Counted from the first letter of the stretch, positions 23,618 to 32,028 are shown. The stretch is DNA of 64,000 bases from Dechloromonas sp. Dech2017 (GCA_009469585.1 SSXW01000001.1:297936-361935); one strand, 5' to 3'. The notes: generated by a model from the letters alone, not told the origin. Program-made: numbers and translations.

Positions 23618-24832
23618 TTACGCGGCGCTACCGTGCAGCGGTATAACTTCCGCCCCCGCCTTCAGCTTGTCCAGGTAGTCCGCCCATAGCTGCATCATCG
23701 CTACGCGGTCCTTGAGAAACTTGGTACGGTTGTAGGCCGTGCCGTTGGCATCTGGCACCTTGTGGGCTAGCTGGTGCTCAATGACTTCCGGCTTCACATG
23801 CAGTTCTTCATGCAAGATGGTCCGCGCCATGGCCCTGAAACCGTGCCCAGTGATTTCTGTCTTGGTGTCGTAGCCCATTCGGCGCAGAGCAGCATTGATT
23901 GCAGCCTCGCTCATTGCTTTCTGAGGATCGCGCCCGGGGAAGACAAATCGACCATGCCCGGTCAGCGCGCGCAGATCCCTCAACAGCGTCACAACCTGGC
24001 TGGCCAGCGGCACAAGGTGTTCGGTTTTCGTTTTGGTGACGAAGTAGCGCCATTCGGCCTTGTCCAGATCAAACTTTTCCCACTCCGCTTTACGAAGCTC
24101 TCCTGGCCGAACAAACACCCTCGGGGCGATCTCCAAGGCGCATTTCACGACGAACGTGCCGCTGAATCCATCAAACGCTCGGAGCATTTCGCCCACCGCG
24201 GCCGGATCAGTAATGCTGGCGAAGTTTCCAGAGACTGCTGATGGAATAGCCCCTCTAAGGTCTGGGCACGGATCACGCTCAGCCCTCCCCGTCGCGATTG
24301 CATAGCGCATCACCTGGCTTATCTGACCCCGGCAACGGTGAGCCGTGTAGCGAGCGCCTCGAGCATCGATTCGGCGGATGACTGACAACACATCAGGGGC
24401 TGAAATCTCTGTCACCGGCTTTGCGCCAAGCCACGGAAATACGTCGTTTTGCAGTCGAGCCAAGGTCTTGTCGTACTGCCCAGCGGTTACAACCGACTTC
24501 TGCCCCTCCAGCCACTCCCGAGCGATCACCTCGAAGCTGTTTGCCATCTGGTCGTTCCGGGTTGCTTTCTGGGCCTTGCGGGTTTCGCTAGGGTCAACGC
24601 CATCGGCTAGCAGCTTCCGCGCATCGTCTCGTTTGCCCCTCGCTTCCTTGAGCCCAACATCGGGATAGGTACCGAAGGAAAGCTGCTTTTCCTTTCCGCC
24701 AACACGAAACTTAAGGCGCCACCACTTCGAGCCGTTTGGATTGACAAGCAGGAACAGTCCTTTTTCATCGGCCAGCTTGTAGGGTTTCTCTCCCGGCTTG
24801 GCTGTGCGGATCGCGGTATCGGTCAAAGGCAT
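23618..24832 (-). CDS. P4-type tyrosine integrase
   Basis: 404 residues. The N-terminal arm-binding domain opens LTDTAIRTAKPGEKPYKLADEKGLFLLV (DUF4102 type). The catalytic domain has the arginine in PGELRKAEW, H-x-x-R in GHGFRAMART and a C-terminal tyrosine region. It catalyses integration at the tRNA-Leu 3' end next to it. The start at 24832 matches the family N-terminus; 54 further codons upstream read through the arm repeats and are unlikely to be coding. Confidence 0.9.
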   Translation of the reverse strand: MPLTDTAIRTAKPGEKPYKLADEKGLFLLVNPNGSKWWRLKFRVGGKEKQLSFGTYPDVGLKEARGKRDDARKLLADGVDPSETRKAQKATRNDQMANSFEVIAREWLEGQKSVVTAGQYDKTLARLQNDVFPWLGAKPVTEISAPDVLSVIRRIDARGARYTAHRCRGQISQVMRYAIATGRAERDPCPDLRGAIPSAVSGNFASITDPAAVGEMLRAFDGFSGTFVVKCALEIAPRVFVRPGELRKAEWEKFDLDKAEWRYFVTKTKTEHLVPLASQVVTLLRDLRALTGHGRFVFPGRDPQKAMSEAAINAALRRMGYDTKTEITGHGFRAMARTILHEELHVKPEVIEHQLAHKVPDANGTAYNRTKFLKDRVAMMQLWADYLDKLKAGAEVIPLHGSAA

Positions 24833-24834
24833 TG

Positions 24835-24935
24835 GGGGTAACTCCGTCCTTGCATCAGGGGGTAATCCGAGCGATTTGGGGGTAACTCCCTCTGAGGCGT
24901 TACCACCTACCCCCAGAGTTACCCCCATTGAAACT
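24835..24935 (-). repeat. Integrase arm-type repeats, right end
   Basis: Several GTTACCCCC-type motifs (read on either strand) lie just upstream of the integrase start. One is followed by ATTGAAAC, matching the motif inside the left end of the element. Confidence 0.5.
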
Positions 24936-24981
24936 CGGATGTTGTTGGACGATATTACACCCATGAAAACAAATAACCAAT

Positions 24982-25009
24982 AAAAAACCCGCACTTAGGC
25001 GGGTTTGTT
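24982..25009 (-). terminator. Terminator after tRNA-Leu
   Basis: AAACCCGC and GCGGGTTT pair around ACTTAG. On the minus strand the hairpin is followed by a T run, so it ends tRNA-Leu transcription before the integrase. Confidence 0.65.
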
Positions 25010-25040
25010 GGATGTTGCCGGACTACGTTAAACGCTTAGT

Positions 25041-25126
25041 TGGTACCCGGGACGGGAATCGAACCCGTACACTCAAAGAGCGAGAGATTTTAAGTCTCTT
25101 GTGTCTACCAATTTCACCACCCGGGC
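25041..25126 (-). tRNA. tRNA-Leu (UAA)
   Basis: An 86-base class II tRNA: GCCCGGG pairs with CCCGGGT (one wobble), with a long variable arm, TAA in the anticodon loop CTTAAAA, and an encoded CCA. The 3' end is the integration site of the neighbouring element. Confidence 0.95.
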
Positions 25127-25157
25127 GGGTTGTCGATTATATCGGGGACCCGACATG

Positions 25158-25191
25158 AAAAAAGGGAAAGCGACCGGCGCTTTCCCTTTTT
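25158..25191. terminator. Bidirectional terminator between tRNA-Gly and tRNA-Leu
   Basis: A 14-bp perfect stem AAAAAGGGAAAGCG / CGCTTTCCCTTTTT with a 5-base loop. Its A and T runs allow termination on either strand, so tRNA-Leu is probably transcribed separately from the upstream tRNAs. Confidence 0.75.
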
Positions 25192-25195
25192 AATT

Positions 25196-25271
25196 TGGAG
25201 CGGCAGAAGAGTCTCGAACTCTCGACCTATACCTTGGCAAGGTATCGCTCTACCAACTGAGCTACTGCCGC
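25196..25271 (-). tRNA. tRNA-Gly (GCC), copy 1
   Basis: A 76-base cloverleaf, GCGGCAG...CTGCCGC with TCCA end; anticodon GCC in TTGCCAA. It is identical over the tRNA length to the copy at 33135-33210. Confidence 0.95.
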
Positions 25272-25276
25272 ATATT

Positions 25277-25321
25277 CTGGAGGCGCGGGCCGGAGTCGAA
25301 CCGACCTACACGGATTTGCAA
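25277..25321. repeat. Distal attachment repeat (tRNA-Cys 3' part)
   Basis: 45 bases identical to 32999-33043, covering the tRNA-Cys CCA end, T arm and part of the anticodon arm. The rest of the tRNA is missing, so this copy is not functional. Confidence 0.9.
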
Positions 25322-25365
25322 ACCTAGCTAACCCGCCGCTTCCCTTGGAACGAGGCGCATTCTAT

Positions 25366-25383
25366 GGGATGGGATGGGATGGG
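25366..25383 (+). repeat. GGGAT tandem repeat, G-quadruplex motif
   Basis: Three GGGAT units and a closing GGG give four G runs separated by two-base loops, 45 bases inside the attachment repeat. Confidence 0.6.
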
Positions 25384-25511
25384 TCAATACTATTCGGATC
25401 AATACTCCGAAATATTTGTGGAACCGCCGCATTTCGGTTCGGCCGCCCTTGCCTTATCCGACTGTCCGAAAAACCAGGACCGCCGAAGAACACTGCCTGT
25501 GCCAGGATATG

Positions 25512-25539
25512 AAAAAGCCCGCAGCTTGCGCATGCGGGC
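25512..25539 (-). terminator. Terminator after capsid gene
   Basis: On the minus strand GCCCGCA ... TGCGGGC closes a hairpin followed by TTTTTC, 26 bases past the capsid stop. Confidence 0.7.
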
Positions 25540-25564
25540 CTTAGGCGCCAACTTTTCGGAAAAA

Positions 25565-26647
25565 TTACGGCTTCGGAGAGACTAGGTTAATAGCCCCAAG
25601 GTCGCGAACGACCGGAATTACCGAGACCTCGCCTCGAGCGGTGACCTGATTTCGAACAAATCCGTCATTGACATAGCCAAACGTCACATTCAGCAAGTCG
25701 GAAATCAGTAGCTCGGTATACCTGGAATCGATAACCAGTGCTTTACCAGCCGCAACATTTGAGCTGAACGTAACCCGCATCCCGTGCAAAATACCGGGCA
25801 AATCGCCCATGTATGCCCCGGTCAGATATTGGCCGCTAGTATCCTTGGCTAAAGCGATACCAAGGAAGGTCATCGGGTTGATGCAAACCAAGTCAGGCTC
25901 ATAGCCTGAGGTCCGCATATTTGCGGCTGCTTCCACCACGGCATCATGCAGCAGCGTGTAGGTTGCGCTGGTGTAGTTGGTTGCCAGCGCTTCAAGGCCA
26001 CTGAACGGCCAGGCGCTAACGGCGGTTCCATCAATCAGGGTGTTGTCCAGGGCCTTCAACACGCTATTGGTCAAGTGAACATCGATGACCTTCTCGAGCT
26101 CGCCCTGCGTTTTGAGCGCCTGCTCGCTCATTTCCGTGTACCCGGCGACGGTAATCGCGTTCTGGGTAATACTTGAGAAAGTCGGCTGGGCGTTAGTTTT
26201 CAGCGCGCCTTCACCTGCCTGAACGCTAGCCAGTTGCCCGATATCCGTGATGCGGCTGTAAACGAGGCTGGAAACCCCTTGAATTGATCGGGTCGGAATG
26301 GCGGAGACGAGCGCCGTTTTTACCGGGCTTGGTCTCGGAGTCGGTCCTTCAGACATCACGGTGCCGACTTGACTTTGAAGAATTGGGGTCTTGACTTCCA
26401 GCGTCATGGCGCGGGATCGGAAGAACATTTCCGAATTTTCTTTGAACGATTTTGCGACGGCAGCGCCAGGGCTGGCCGGGCGTGTCGACATTTCGCCAGG
26501 AAATCGATTGCCCCCAATTTGCTCGAGCGTCAGAAGTCGGTCAGATAGCTCATGGTATTTCTGCCCAACTGTCTCAAAATTGGAGTTAATGTCTTTTTCG
26601 ATTCTGTTGAGCTGATTAGACATCTCGTTAAAATCGTAGTGGCTCAT
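25565..26647 (-). CDS. HK97-family phage major capsid protein
   Basis: 360 residues. The N-terminal ~75 are a coiled coil resembling the delta/scaffold domain (NEMSNQLNRIEKDINSNFETVGQKYHELSDRLLTLEQ). The HK97 fold region follows, with ITQNAITVAGYTEMSEQALKT (E-loop/spine area) and the A-domain segment DLVCINPMTFLGIALAKDTSGQYLTG. It would self-assemble into icosahedral shells. No prohead protease or portal is encoded nearby, so assembly would need proteins from another phage. The gene overlaps the small upstream ORF by four bases. Confidence 0.85.
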   Translation of the reverse strand: MSHYDFNEMSNQLNRIEKDINSNFETVGQKYHELSDRLLTLEQIGGNRFPGEMSTRPASPGAAVAKSFKENSEMFFRSRAMTLEVKTPILQSQVGTVMSEGPTPRPSPVKTALVSAIPTRSIQGVSSLVYSRITDIGQLASVQAGEGALKTNAQPTFSSITQNAITVAGYTEMSEQALKTQGELEKVIDVHLTNSVLKALDNTLIDGTAVSAWPFSGLEALATNYTSATYTLLHDAVVEAAANMRTSGYEPDLVCINPMTFLGIALAKDTSGQYLTGAYMGDLPGILHGMRVTFSSNVAAGKALVIDSRYTELLISDLLNVTFGYVNDGFVRNQVTARGEVSVIPVVRDLGAINLVSPKP

Positions 26648-26817
26648 TTCACATATCCTTCGGGGCTGAATTGTTTGCTAACTTCCTCGAGTGCTTGTCG
26701 CTTGGATGCCCCCTCGCGTCGCAGGAGCTTCTCCAATTGGCGTTTGGCGCGGGCCAGCTCGTAATCACCGAGGTGCGGCGGCTGTTTCAACGGTTCGTCT
26801 CTGGTTTCGTTTTCCAC
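26644..26817 (-). CDS. Small protein coupled to the capsid gene
   Basis: 57 residues from a GTG start, with AGGA upstream (VENETRDEPLKQPPHLGDYELARAKRQLEKLLRREGASKRQALEEVSKQF). It is charged and helical. Its stop overlaps the capsid ATG (ATGA). The position and coupling suggest a capsid accessory or size-related protein; unproven. Confidence 0.55.
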   Translation of the reverse strand: MENETRDEPLKQPPHLGDYELARAKRQLEKLLRREGASKRQALEEVSKQFSPEGYVK

Positions 26818-26826
26818 GCTGCCATC

Positions 26827-27123
26827 CTAAGAAGAAGAAACGTCAAATTTTTTCGACAAATTTCTAGAGCGCGTGACGTCGCGCTCAGCGGTTCTTTTCG
26901 AAACACCGAAGCGTTGAACGATGGCGGCGGCGGCATCGCCTGGACTCATACCGTTGGCCAGCATGTTGGCGACGGCACGAACGCGCCGATCCCGCTTTGA
27001 CCCGGTTCGAATGTAGATCGTCTGGCCTGAATATTTCGCCAGGATGGCAGCCAGCTTCAGTTGAGCAAAGGGGCTATCCATAACCGAGCGCAACTCGCCG
27101 ATGAATGAATCAGTGACCTTCAT
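26827..27123 (-). CDS. Mor-like transcription activator
   Basis: 98 residues. LKLAAILAKYSGQTIYIRTGSKRDRRVRAVANMLANGMSPGDAAAAIVQRFGVSKRTAERDV follows the Mor/C family of Mu-like middle-operon activators: a Y-x-x-x-T-I-Y-I beta strand, then a helix-turn-helix. It likely switches on late genes of the element or a helper. The ATG at 27123 overlaps the preceding small gene. Confidence 0.7.
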   Translation of the reverse strand: MKVTDSFIGELRSVMDSPFAQLKLAAILAKYSGQTIYIRTGSKRDRRVRAVANMLANGMSPGDAAAAIVQRFGVSKRTAERDVTRSRNLSKKFDVSSS

Positions 27124-27299
27124 GCCAACGCTCCGCCCGGGTCGGTACCCGAAAAAATTGGATGTCGACCGATCAATACCTCGATCAAGCGAGGCGGATT
27201 GCGGGGCGCCACACAACCACAAGGGGTGATGCCCAACTCACCCACTTGGCGGGTTAGCGTGGCACCACAATTCACCCAGGTAAGACCAAATGACGTCAT
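27120..27299 (-). CDS. Small hypothetical protein coupled to Mor-like gene
   Basis: 59 residues (MTSFGLTWVNCGATLTRQVGELGITPCGCVAPRNPPRLIEVLIGRHPIF...), with three cysteines. Its stop overlaps the Mor-like start, which supports translation. No family recognised. Confidence 0.4.
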   Translation of the reverse strand: MTSFGLTWVNCGATLTRQVGELGITPCGCVAPRNPPRLIEVLIGRHPIFSGTDPGGALA

Positions 27300-27395
27300 C
27301 TGAAGACTTTCCCAAAAATCGGGCAAAAAATGCGTTGCAAAGGCAATGCGCTTGCAACCCCCAGGGGGCAGTCAATCGCCCCCATAAAAATGAGA

Positions 27396-27436
27396 CTAGC
27401 CGCCCGGTCTAGAAGGAAACTGCGGCTAGACTTTTT
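27396..27436. terminator. Hairpin terminator between tape measure and Mor-like unit
   Basis: CTAGCCGC and GCGGCTAG form an 8-bp stem, with ACTTTTTACC on the plus side and CATTTTTATG on the minus side. It separates the tape-measure transcript from the capsid unit. Confidence 0.5.
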
Positions 27437-27445
27437 ACCCCCCCG

Positions 27446-29764
27446 TTATGAGTAGCGACCTGCATCTCTCAAGGCGCCAAGCGCCATCCGAGAACCAGCC
27501 GCAACACTGCGCTTGATTTGGGCAGTGTCAGAGTTTGCCCCCGCATTAACGGTGATGTTCTGACTGATAGTTATCCCGTTGTTGCCACGCACCTGAACCG
27601 GGATTGCCCGGCCATCGGGAAGCGGCACGTAGGCTTCCGGCGTGCTGCCTTCGCCGAACATGGCGAGCTGCGGCGAGCGGGCGATACCGCCGCCGGCATA
27701 CTTGCGCAAGGGCAGCGGCCCCCGGTTGGTCATCACGCCGCCATCGGCGAAGAAGGAGCCGACCCAGCTGGCCGCCTGGCCGAGCCAGCCCCAGCTGGCC
27801 GCCTGGCCGCCAGATGCCTGACCCATGTTGCCGAAGAGGTTTTTCATCAACTGGGCGCTACCTGCTTCCGCAATCATGCGCTGCATGGTGGTCGAAAAGC
27901 TGGAGGCCAGGCCCTTGATGCCGTCCTTGCTCGGGTTGATGAAGAAATCGGCGAGCGCCGACTGCATGTTGTGCGCCGCCGACTTGGCGAACTCGTCCAT
28001 GGTCGTCAAGGCGTCGACGGTCTTGCCGACCAGGGCATTGACCGCTTCGTCGTAGTCGGTTTCGCTGATCTTCCCGTCGTTCATCTGGCGACGCAGTTCT
28101 TCGATGCGGGCGTGCTGGGCCGAGGCCTGGCCGGTCGGCGTGCCGGCCAGGGTGCGCTTGACGTCGAGGTCATCGATGGCCGAGGTCAGGCGCCGGCGCA
28201 GCGCCAGCTCCTCTTCGAGGTAGGCGATCTGCTCGGCGCCGGCGCCGTTCTGGCGGGCGATGGCGATGGCGTCGGTCAGCCGCGCTTCGGCCAGGGCCGA
28301 CAGCTGCACCTCGGACAGGCCGTATGTTTTTGCGGACTCCTGGGCAGCGCGGATGGCCGCCTGCATCTCGTTGTAGCCCTTGCGGTTCACTTCGGATTGG
28401 TCGTCGAGCGCCTTGAGATAGGCCTGGTGCGAGGCGACCTCCTTGTCGCCAGCGACCAGCGACTCGAGGCGGGCAGCCAGCATCTGCTTCTGCGCATCGG
28501 TCGCCTGCAGCGTCCCGTCGCGCAGCTTGACCATGATCTCGATGGCCTCTTTTTCGGCGGCGCTTTGCTTGTCCGCCAGCTGCAGCGCTGCGTGCTGTAC
28601 GCCAATCTGTTCGTTGAGGCGGGAAATAAGGCTGGCGGCTTCGTCTGCTCTCTTGCCGGATACTCCATCGCTACCCAAGCCGCCGAAGGTCTGCCCATTG
28701 AGCGACATATCCTTCGGCTTATCGGCATCAACAGCCTCTGTCGCCAACCGCTTCAAGCGCCGCGTGCTCGATCTAAGCTCTCGTTCGGCATTCTTCAAAT
28801 CGTCCTGCAGGCCGGACAGGCGTAACTTTGCAACTGCTTTACCGAGAAGGCCGCCGATGTTGCGATCAATCTCATCCTGCGTCTCGCCGATCGCCTTGCG
28901 CAGGCTGGCAACTCGGTTGAAAGCCTCGGTGCTTCCGGCTTCTGCCCTTTTCAGTGGGTTGATTTCAACACCAATCGATTTGTTTGCCGCCATTCCAATG
29001 CCGATTAGCACCGCCTGAAGCGCGCCGCCCTCCTTCTGCGCCTTGACCATCCAGTCGGTTACGTCCTTGGCCGGACCGACAACGGCGGCGGCAAGCTGTC
29101 TGCTCAAGGCGCTCCATGACGCGTTAAGCCGCTTGACGTTTTTGTCGTACTCGTCAGCCGCCCTCGCCTGCTCGCCTGTCACCTTGCCGACCAGCCTCGA
29201 TTGCTCAGCCAGGTCATGCAGGAAGGGGATCATCTGGGTCCCGCTCTTGCCGAGCAGCGCCATCATGGCGGCCGACTTGCCGCCGCCATCGGCGAATTTT
29301 TCCTGTGCCTTGGCCAGCTCGAGCATGGCCTGCGCCGGGTCCATGTCGCGCAACTTCTGCAGGTCGACACCTATGGCGGCCAGGGCTTTTCCGGCACCCT
29401 TCGACTCGTCGTCGGTGCCGTGCAGGGCCTTGTTCAAGCGGATGATGGCGCCCTCGACTTCTGCGAAGTCGCGGCCGCCAATCTTGGCAACGCCTTTCAG
29501 TGCCGACAGGTTTTCGACGCTGGCACCGGTTCGCTCAGCGGCATCCTTGAGGTCAGCCATGCCGCTAATGGCATCCTCGATATTGCCTTTGAGAATGGCA
29601 AACGAACCGACGCCGGCCAGGCCGGCAGCGGCCAGGCCGACCCCCTTGAACGCGCTGGTGATCTTGCTGGAAAAAGCATCGAGCTTGCCCGACATATTGG
29701 CCAGATCGCGATCGAAGTTCGCCAGCCGGGCTTCGATATCAATTGAAAGTTTTGCAATTGCCAT
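27446..29764 (-). CDS. Phage tail tape measure protein
   Basis: 772 residues. The N-terminus MAIAKLSIDIEARLANFDRDLANMSGKLDAF is the classic tape-measure start. A hydrophobic segment (GVGLAAAGLAGVGSFAIL, ~41-58) and long helical coiled-coil regions follow. The C-terminus (YAGGGIARSPQLAMFGEGSTPEAYVPLPDGRAIPVQV) is the conserved glycine-rich tail. It sets tail length in siphophages and myophages. No other tail gene is present, so it must act, if at all, with a helper's tail machinery. Confidence 0.85.
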   Translation of the reverse strand: MAIAKLSIDIEARLANFDRDLANMSGKLDAFSSKITSAFKGVGLAAAGLAGVGSFAILKGNIEDAISGMADLKDAAERTGASVENLSALKGVAKIGGRDFAEVEGAIIRLNKALHGTDDESKGAGKALAAIGVDLQKLRDMDPAQAMLELAKAQEKFADGGGKSAAMMALLGKSGTQMIPFLHDLAEQSRLVGKVTGEQARAADEYDKNVKRLNASWSALSRQLAAAVVGPAKDVTDWMVKAQKEGGALQAVLIGIGMAANKSIGVEINPLKRAEAGSTEAFNRVASLRKAIGETQDEIDRNIGGLLGKAVAKLRLSGLQDDLKNAERELRSSTRRLKRLATEAVDADKPKDMSLNGQTFGGLGSDGVSGKRADEAASLISRLNEQIGVQHAALQLADKQSAAEKEAIEIMVKLRDGTLQATDAQKQMLAARLESLVAGDKEVASHQAYLKALDDQSEVNRKGYNEMQAAIRAAQESAKTYGLSEVQLSALAEARLTDAIAIARQNGAGAEQIAYLEEELALRRRLTSAIDDLDVKRTLAGTPTGQASAQHARIEELRRQMNDGKISETDYDEAVNALVGKTVDALTTMDEFAKSAAHNMQSALADFFINPSKDGIKGLASSFSTTMQRMIAEAGSAQLMKNLFGNMGQASGGQAASWGWLGQAASWVGSFFADGGVMTNRGPLPLRKYAGGGIARSPQLAMFGEGSTPEAYVPLPDGRAIPVQVRGNNGITISQNITVNAGANSDTAQIKRSVAAGSRMALGALRDAGRYS

Positions 29765-29803
29765 TTTGGTTCCTTTTCAGATTTACTGGGGTTGGCGACA
29801 CAT

Positions 29804-30031
29804 TCATCTACACAATTTTTTGCGGTGCTCGGGGCAATTGACCGTCGAAAGCGCCTTGCCATTGATTACAGAAGTCAAGGATGCCGAGGTGGTGACTTCG
29901 AATGCAGCACCACATGTTTTACATGTGGTGCACCAAACGGCAAATTTTGAGGGGCTACCATCTTTGCGGTGGCATGCTTCAATGCGAACAAAGTGAATAA
30001 CCCGCCCGCCTTTCAATAAGATTAGATCCAT
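29804..30031 (-). CDS. Zinc-ribbon-like small protein
   Basis: 75 residues. A CTTCKTCGAAF cluster and a later CPEHRKK together give a possible four-ligand zinc site. It starts ten bases inside the end of the upstream repeat ORF, so it is coupled. Probably a nucleic-acid-binding protein. Confidence 0.55.
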   Translation of the reverse strand: MDLILLKGGRVIHFVRIEACHRKDGSPSKFAVWCTTCKTCGAAFEVTTSASLTSVINGKALSTVNCPEHRKKLCR

Positions 30032-30237
30032 AACGGAAATCCAGTCCAAATTGCCCCAGCAGATGGCTTATCTATATACGCACCCTCAGAAGGTGTAGGC
30101 GGGGCGCGAAAAATGCATCGCATAGCACCTCCAGAAGGTGTAGAACATCCATTACCTACACCTTCTGAGGGTGCTATTTGCTCACCTGTTACACCTCTAG
30201 AAGGTGTAAGCCGCGCAATTTTCTGGGCAATTTGCAT
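30022..30237 (-). CDS. PSxG-repeat ORF following the winged-helix gene
   Basis: 71 residues from an ATG that overlaps the winged-helix stop (TGATG). It encodes five copies of [TAK]PSxG[AV]: TPSRGV, APSEGV, TPSGGA, TPSEGA and KPSAGA. The DNA of four of these forms palindromic iterons. It may be the shifted C-terminal part of the winged-helix protein, or simply DNA kept open because of the iterons. Confidence 0.5.
   Translation of the reverse strand: MQIAQKIARLTPSRGVTGEQIAPSEGVGNGCSTPSGGAMRCIFRAPPTPSEGAYIDKPSAGAIWTGFPLWI
30081..30206. repeat. Palindromic iterons (CACC-N7-GGTG)
   Basis: Four 15-base palindromes start at 30081, 30126, 30159 and 30192: CACCCTCAGAAGGTG, CACCTCCAGAAGGTG, CACCTTCTGAGGGTG and CACCTCTAGAAGGTG. 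Spacings of 45, 33 and 33 put the last three on the same DNA face. Candidate origin or operator. Confidence 0.6.
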
Positions 30238-30635
30238 CAAGCGCGAAGATAGGCGCCGCGCATGAATTGACCCTTGGGAATATCCATATCCGATGCCCAA
30301 TCGATAGATACCCAGGTAATTGCGTACCATGTTGCCCGGTTTGGCCGCATACCCTTTCGGGTCTCTACAATCAGTTTTGACTCTTCCAATTCTTTTCGAG
30401 CACGGGATGCCGTTCCCTCCGAGGTCCACCCTCGTGTTTTTAGGTATTTTGAACAGGCAACCAAGCGACCGTTGTTTCTCCCCTCGTACTGCCTCGATAT
30501 ATCGAGAAGCAAACGAATGGCCGGGCCGCTTAAATTGATGAACGCTTGGGAATCTAAAACAACATGCGGTAACGCGACAAACCTCGATCCGTCGCGCGCC
30601 GCTTTTGCCTTTCTGGCGCTTTTGTCGACACCCAT
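30237..30635 (-). CDS. Winged-helix replication/regulatory protein
   Basis: 132 residues. FVALPHVVLDSQAFINLSGPAIRLLLDISRQYEGRNNGRLVACSKYLKTRGWTSEGTASRARKELEESKLI forms a winged helix similar to replication initiators of small phage elements. It is followed immediately by the PSxG-repeat ORF and iterons, the expected target. Alternative phase frames of similar length exist, but this one carries the domain. Confidence 0.7.
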   Translation of the reverse strand: MGVDKSARKAKAARDGSRFVALPHVVLDSQAFINLSGPAIRLLLDISRQYEGRNNGRLVACSKYLKTRGWTSEGTASRARKELEESKLIVETRKGMRPNRATWYAITWVSIDWASDMDIPKGQFMRGAYLRA

Positions 30636-30757
30636 CCATTGTCACCCCCCAAAATTAATGGGTGTGCGCTCGGACTGGCCAAGGACAATAGCGTCACAGG
30701 ATACCCTGGCTGCAGAGCAGGATTGGCCGGAAATGCAAAACAATAGATCGCGATTCA

Positions 30758-30994
30758 TCAAGCTGGCCTCCTATCGAGGCCTTGGGCCATGATTCGCTGG
30801 TACTCTTGCCAGAATATTTTTTTGTTCAGGAAAACATTCACCCCAACCTTAGCCATTGCACCGGCTTCCATCAGTTCCTTCTGAATGGGTTTGGTGTGAT
30901 AGTGGAGTAACTTGTCGCTAGAAAATACGGGGCGACCGAACTCAACAAACCACTCTTTAAGTGGTACAAAATCGGATGGTCTTGAAGTTTCCAT
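30758..30994 (-). CDS. Small putative DNA-binding protein
   Basis: 78 residues (METSRPSDFVPLKEWFVEFGRPVFSSDKLLHYHTKPIQKELMEAGAMAKVGVNVFLNKKIFWQEYQRI). The pattern of a short helix-turn-helix followed by a beta wing with NVFLNKK resembles excisionase/AlpA-size regulators. A GAGG site supports 30994. Confidence 0.5.
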   Translation of the reverse strand: METSRPSDFVPLKEWFVEFGRPVFSSDKLLHYHTKPIQKELMEAGAMAKVGVNVFLNKKIFWQEYQRIMAQGLDRRPA

Positions 30995-31074
30995 TTCATA
31001 TCCTCGTTTAGTTGCGTCCTGCTTGGCGGCATGGGACACATCCGAGAATATTTTTTCAGCAACAACAGGTCATT

Positions 31075-31593
31075 CTATTTATTGGCTATGGCATTTTCCC
31101 CACAAAGACGATCAAACAGCTGGCTTTTTGAAAAGCTTTTATATGGCCCCGAGTAATACATCGCCCTCACCGACTCGTAACTTTTTCCCAAACGACCAGC
31201 TACTGCCACTAGCTGCTTGGTTTTGTTTTTGGGGTGACGGGGCTCTTCGGCGAGCATCGCAGCCCCCAGTTGGCACATTTCGACGAGGTGATCCATTGCG
31301 AAAATCGGAGATCGCCCCTTGCACTCATTTGGAAGGTTTTCAGCGCCAATTTTCGCTAGCACGTAGAGCAACCAGGCGCGCTCTGGAATAAGCAACGGAG
31401 AACCGTCAACAAGCTTTTGGGCGACAGCATGCACCATTTCGACACGGTGTTCGGGATCGCGTTCATTTACAGCATTACTGGCCATCAGAGAGGCCAAATC
31501 GTAATCAATAGAGCCGATCCGATCACCGGGCATATCAGGCTGCTTGAGCTTTGAATTCAATAGCCTGATAACCTCTTGGCTATCCTTATTCAT
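31075..31593 (-). CDS. Hypothetical protein with helix-turn-helix-like C-terminus
   Basis: 172 residues. The middle (PERAWLLYVLAKIGAENLPNECKGR) is helical and the C-terminal KTKQLVAVAGRLGKSYESVRAMYYSGPYKS looks like a helix-turn-helix. The start at 31593 has GAAGGAG upstream. It may be the element's regulator; no family recognised. Confidence 0.55.
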   Translation of the reverse strand: MNKDSQEVIRLLNSKLKQPDMPGDRIGSIDYDLASLMASNAVNERDPEHRVEMVHAVAQKLVDGSPLLIPERAWLLYVLAKIGAENLPNECKGRSPIFAMDHLVEMCQLGAAMLAEEPRHPKNKTKQLVAVAGRLGKSYESVRAMYYSGPYKSFSKSQLFDRLCGENAIANK

Positions 31594-31686
31594 CGTGTGC
31601 TCCTTCGGCACCCTTCAAAAGGTGCCACTCCCAAGCGGTGAAGGAATCCGCCTTTCGCCTGGCCGGGCTAGGAAGTGGCGGACTCG

Positions 31687-32028
31687 CTAAAATGTGTCGT
31701 GGCGCCTGATAACGTCAGGGATTCCGGATGTGCTGGTGTTTATTACCTCGCCATCCCTAGTCGCGCCGATCATGTGTAATGAAATCACATCGCCTGTAAT
31801 AAATCGATTAAGCATATGTCCGATGTTTTTCGGAAATCGGGACACCTGGATAACAACGCCCTTTTCAGACGTAGGCGCCTGCTCGACTATTGGCCTGTCC
31901 GATCGCTCTGGATTCAATACTTTGAGTTGCCCCGCCGACAAGGATTCGATGGATGCTTTGCCACGCTCATCACAGAGGCGAAAACGCTCAATGAGTCGGC
32001 GTTCTCGCAGATTCAAATTCATTCCCAT
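31687..32028 (-). CDS. Hypothetical protein upstream of regulators
   Basis: 113 residues (LRERRLIERFRLCDERGKASIESLSAGQLKVLNP ... ISLHMIGATRDGEVINTSTSGIPDV). No family recognised. It begins 12 bases after the integrase stop, with GGAAG upstream, so it is cotranscribed with the integrase. Confidence 0.5.
   Translation of the reverse strand: MGMNLNLRERRLIERFRLCDERGKASIESLSAGQLKVLNPERSDRPIVEQAPTSEKGVVIQVSRFPKNIGHMLNRFITGDVISLHMIGATRDGEVINTSTSGIPDVIRRHDTF

Larger units (their letters stand above)
7429..25061. mobile_element. 17.6-kb integrated element adjacent to tRNA-Leu (satellite-like or reduced prophage)
   Basis: The right end is the 3' end of tRNA-Leu, next to a P4-type integrase. The left end carries TTGGT then CGGGACGGGAATCG (7429-7447), matching the tRNA-Leu 3' end (25048-25061) except for three missing bases. 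Just inside both ends are copies of GTTACCCCCAT followed by GAAAC, plausible integrase arm sites. The content is integrase, AlpA-like protein, replication and polyvalent proteins, a TerS-like protein, tRNA-Pro, SRAP, IhfB-like and cargo genes. No capsid, portal, large terminase or tail genes are visible. Left boundary moderately certain. Confidence 0.65.
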
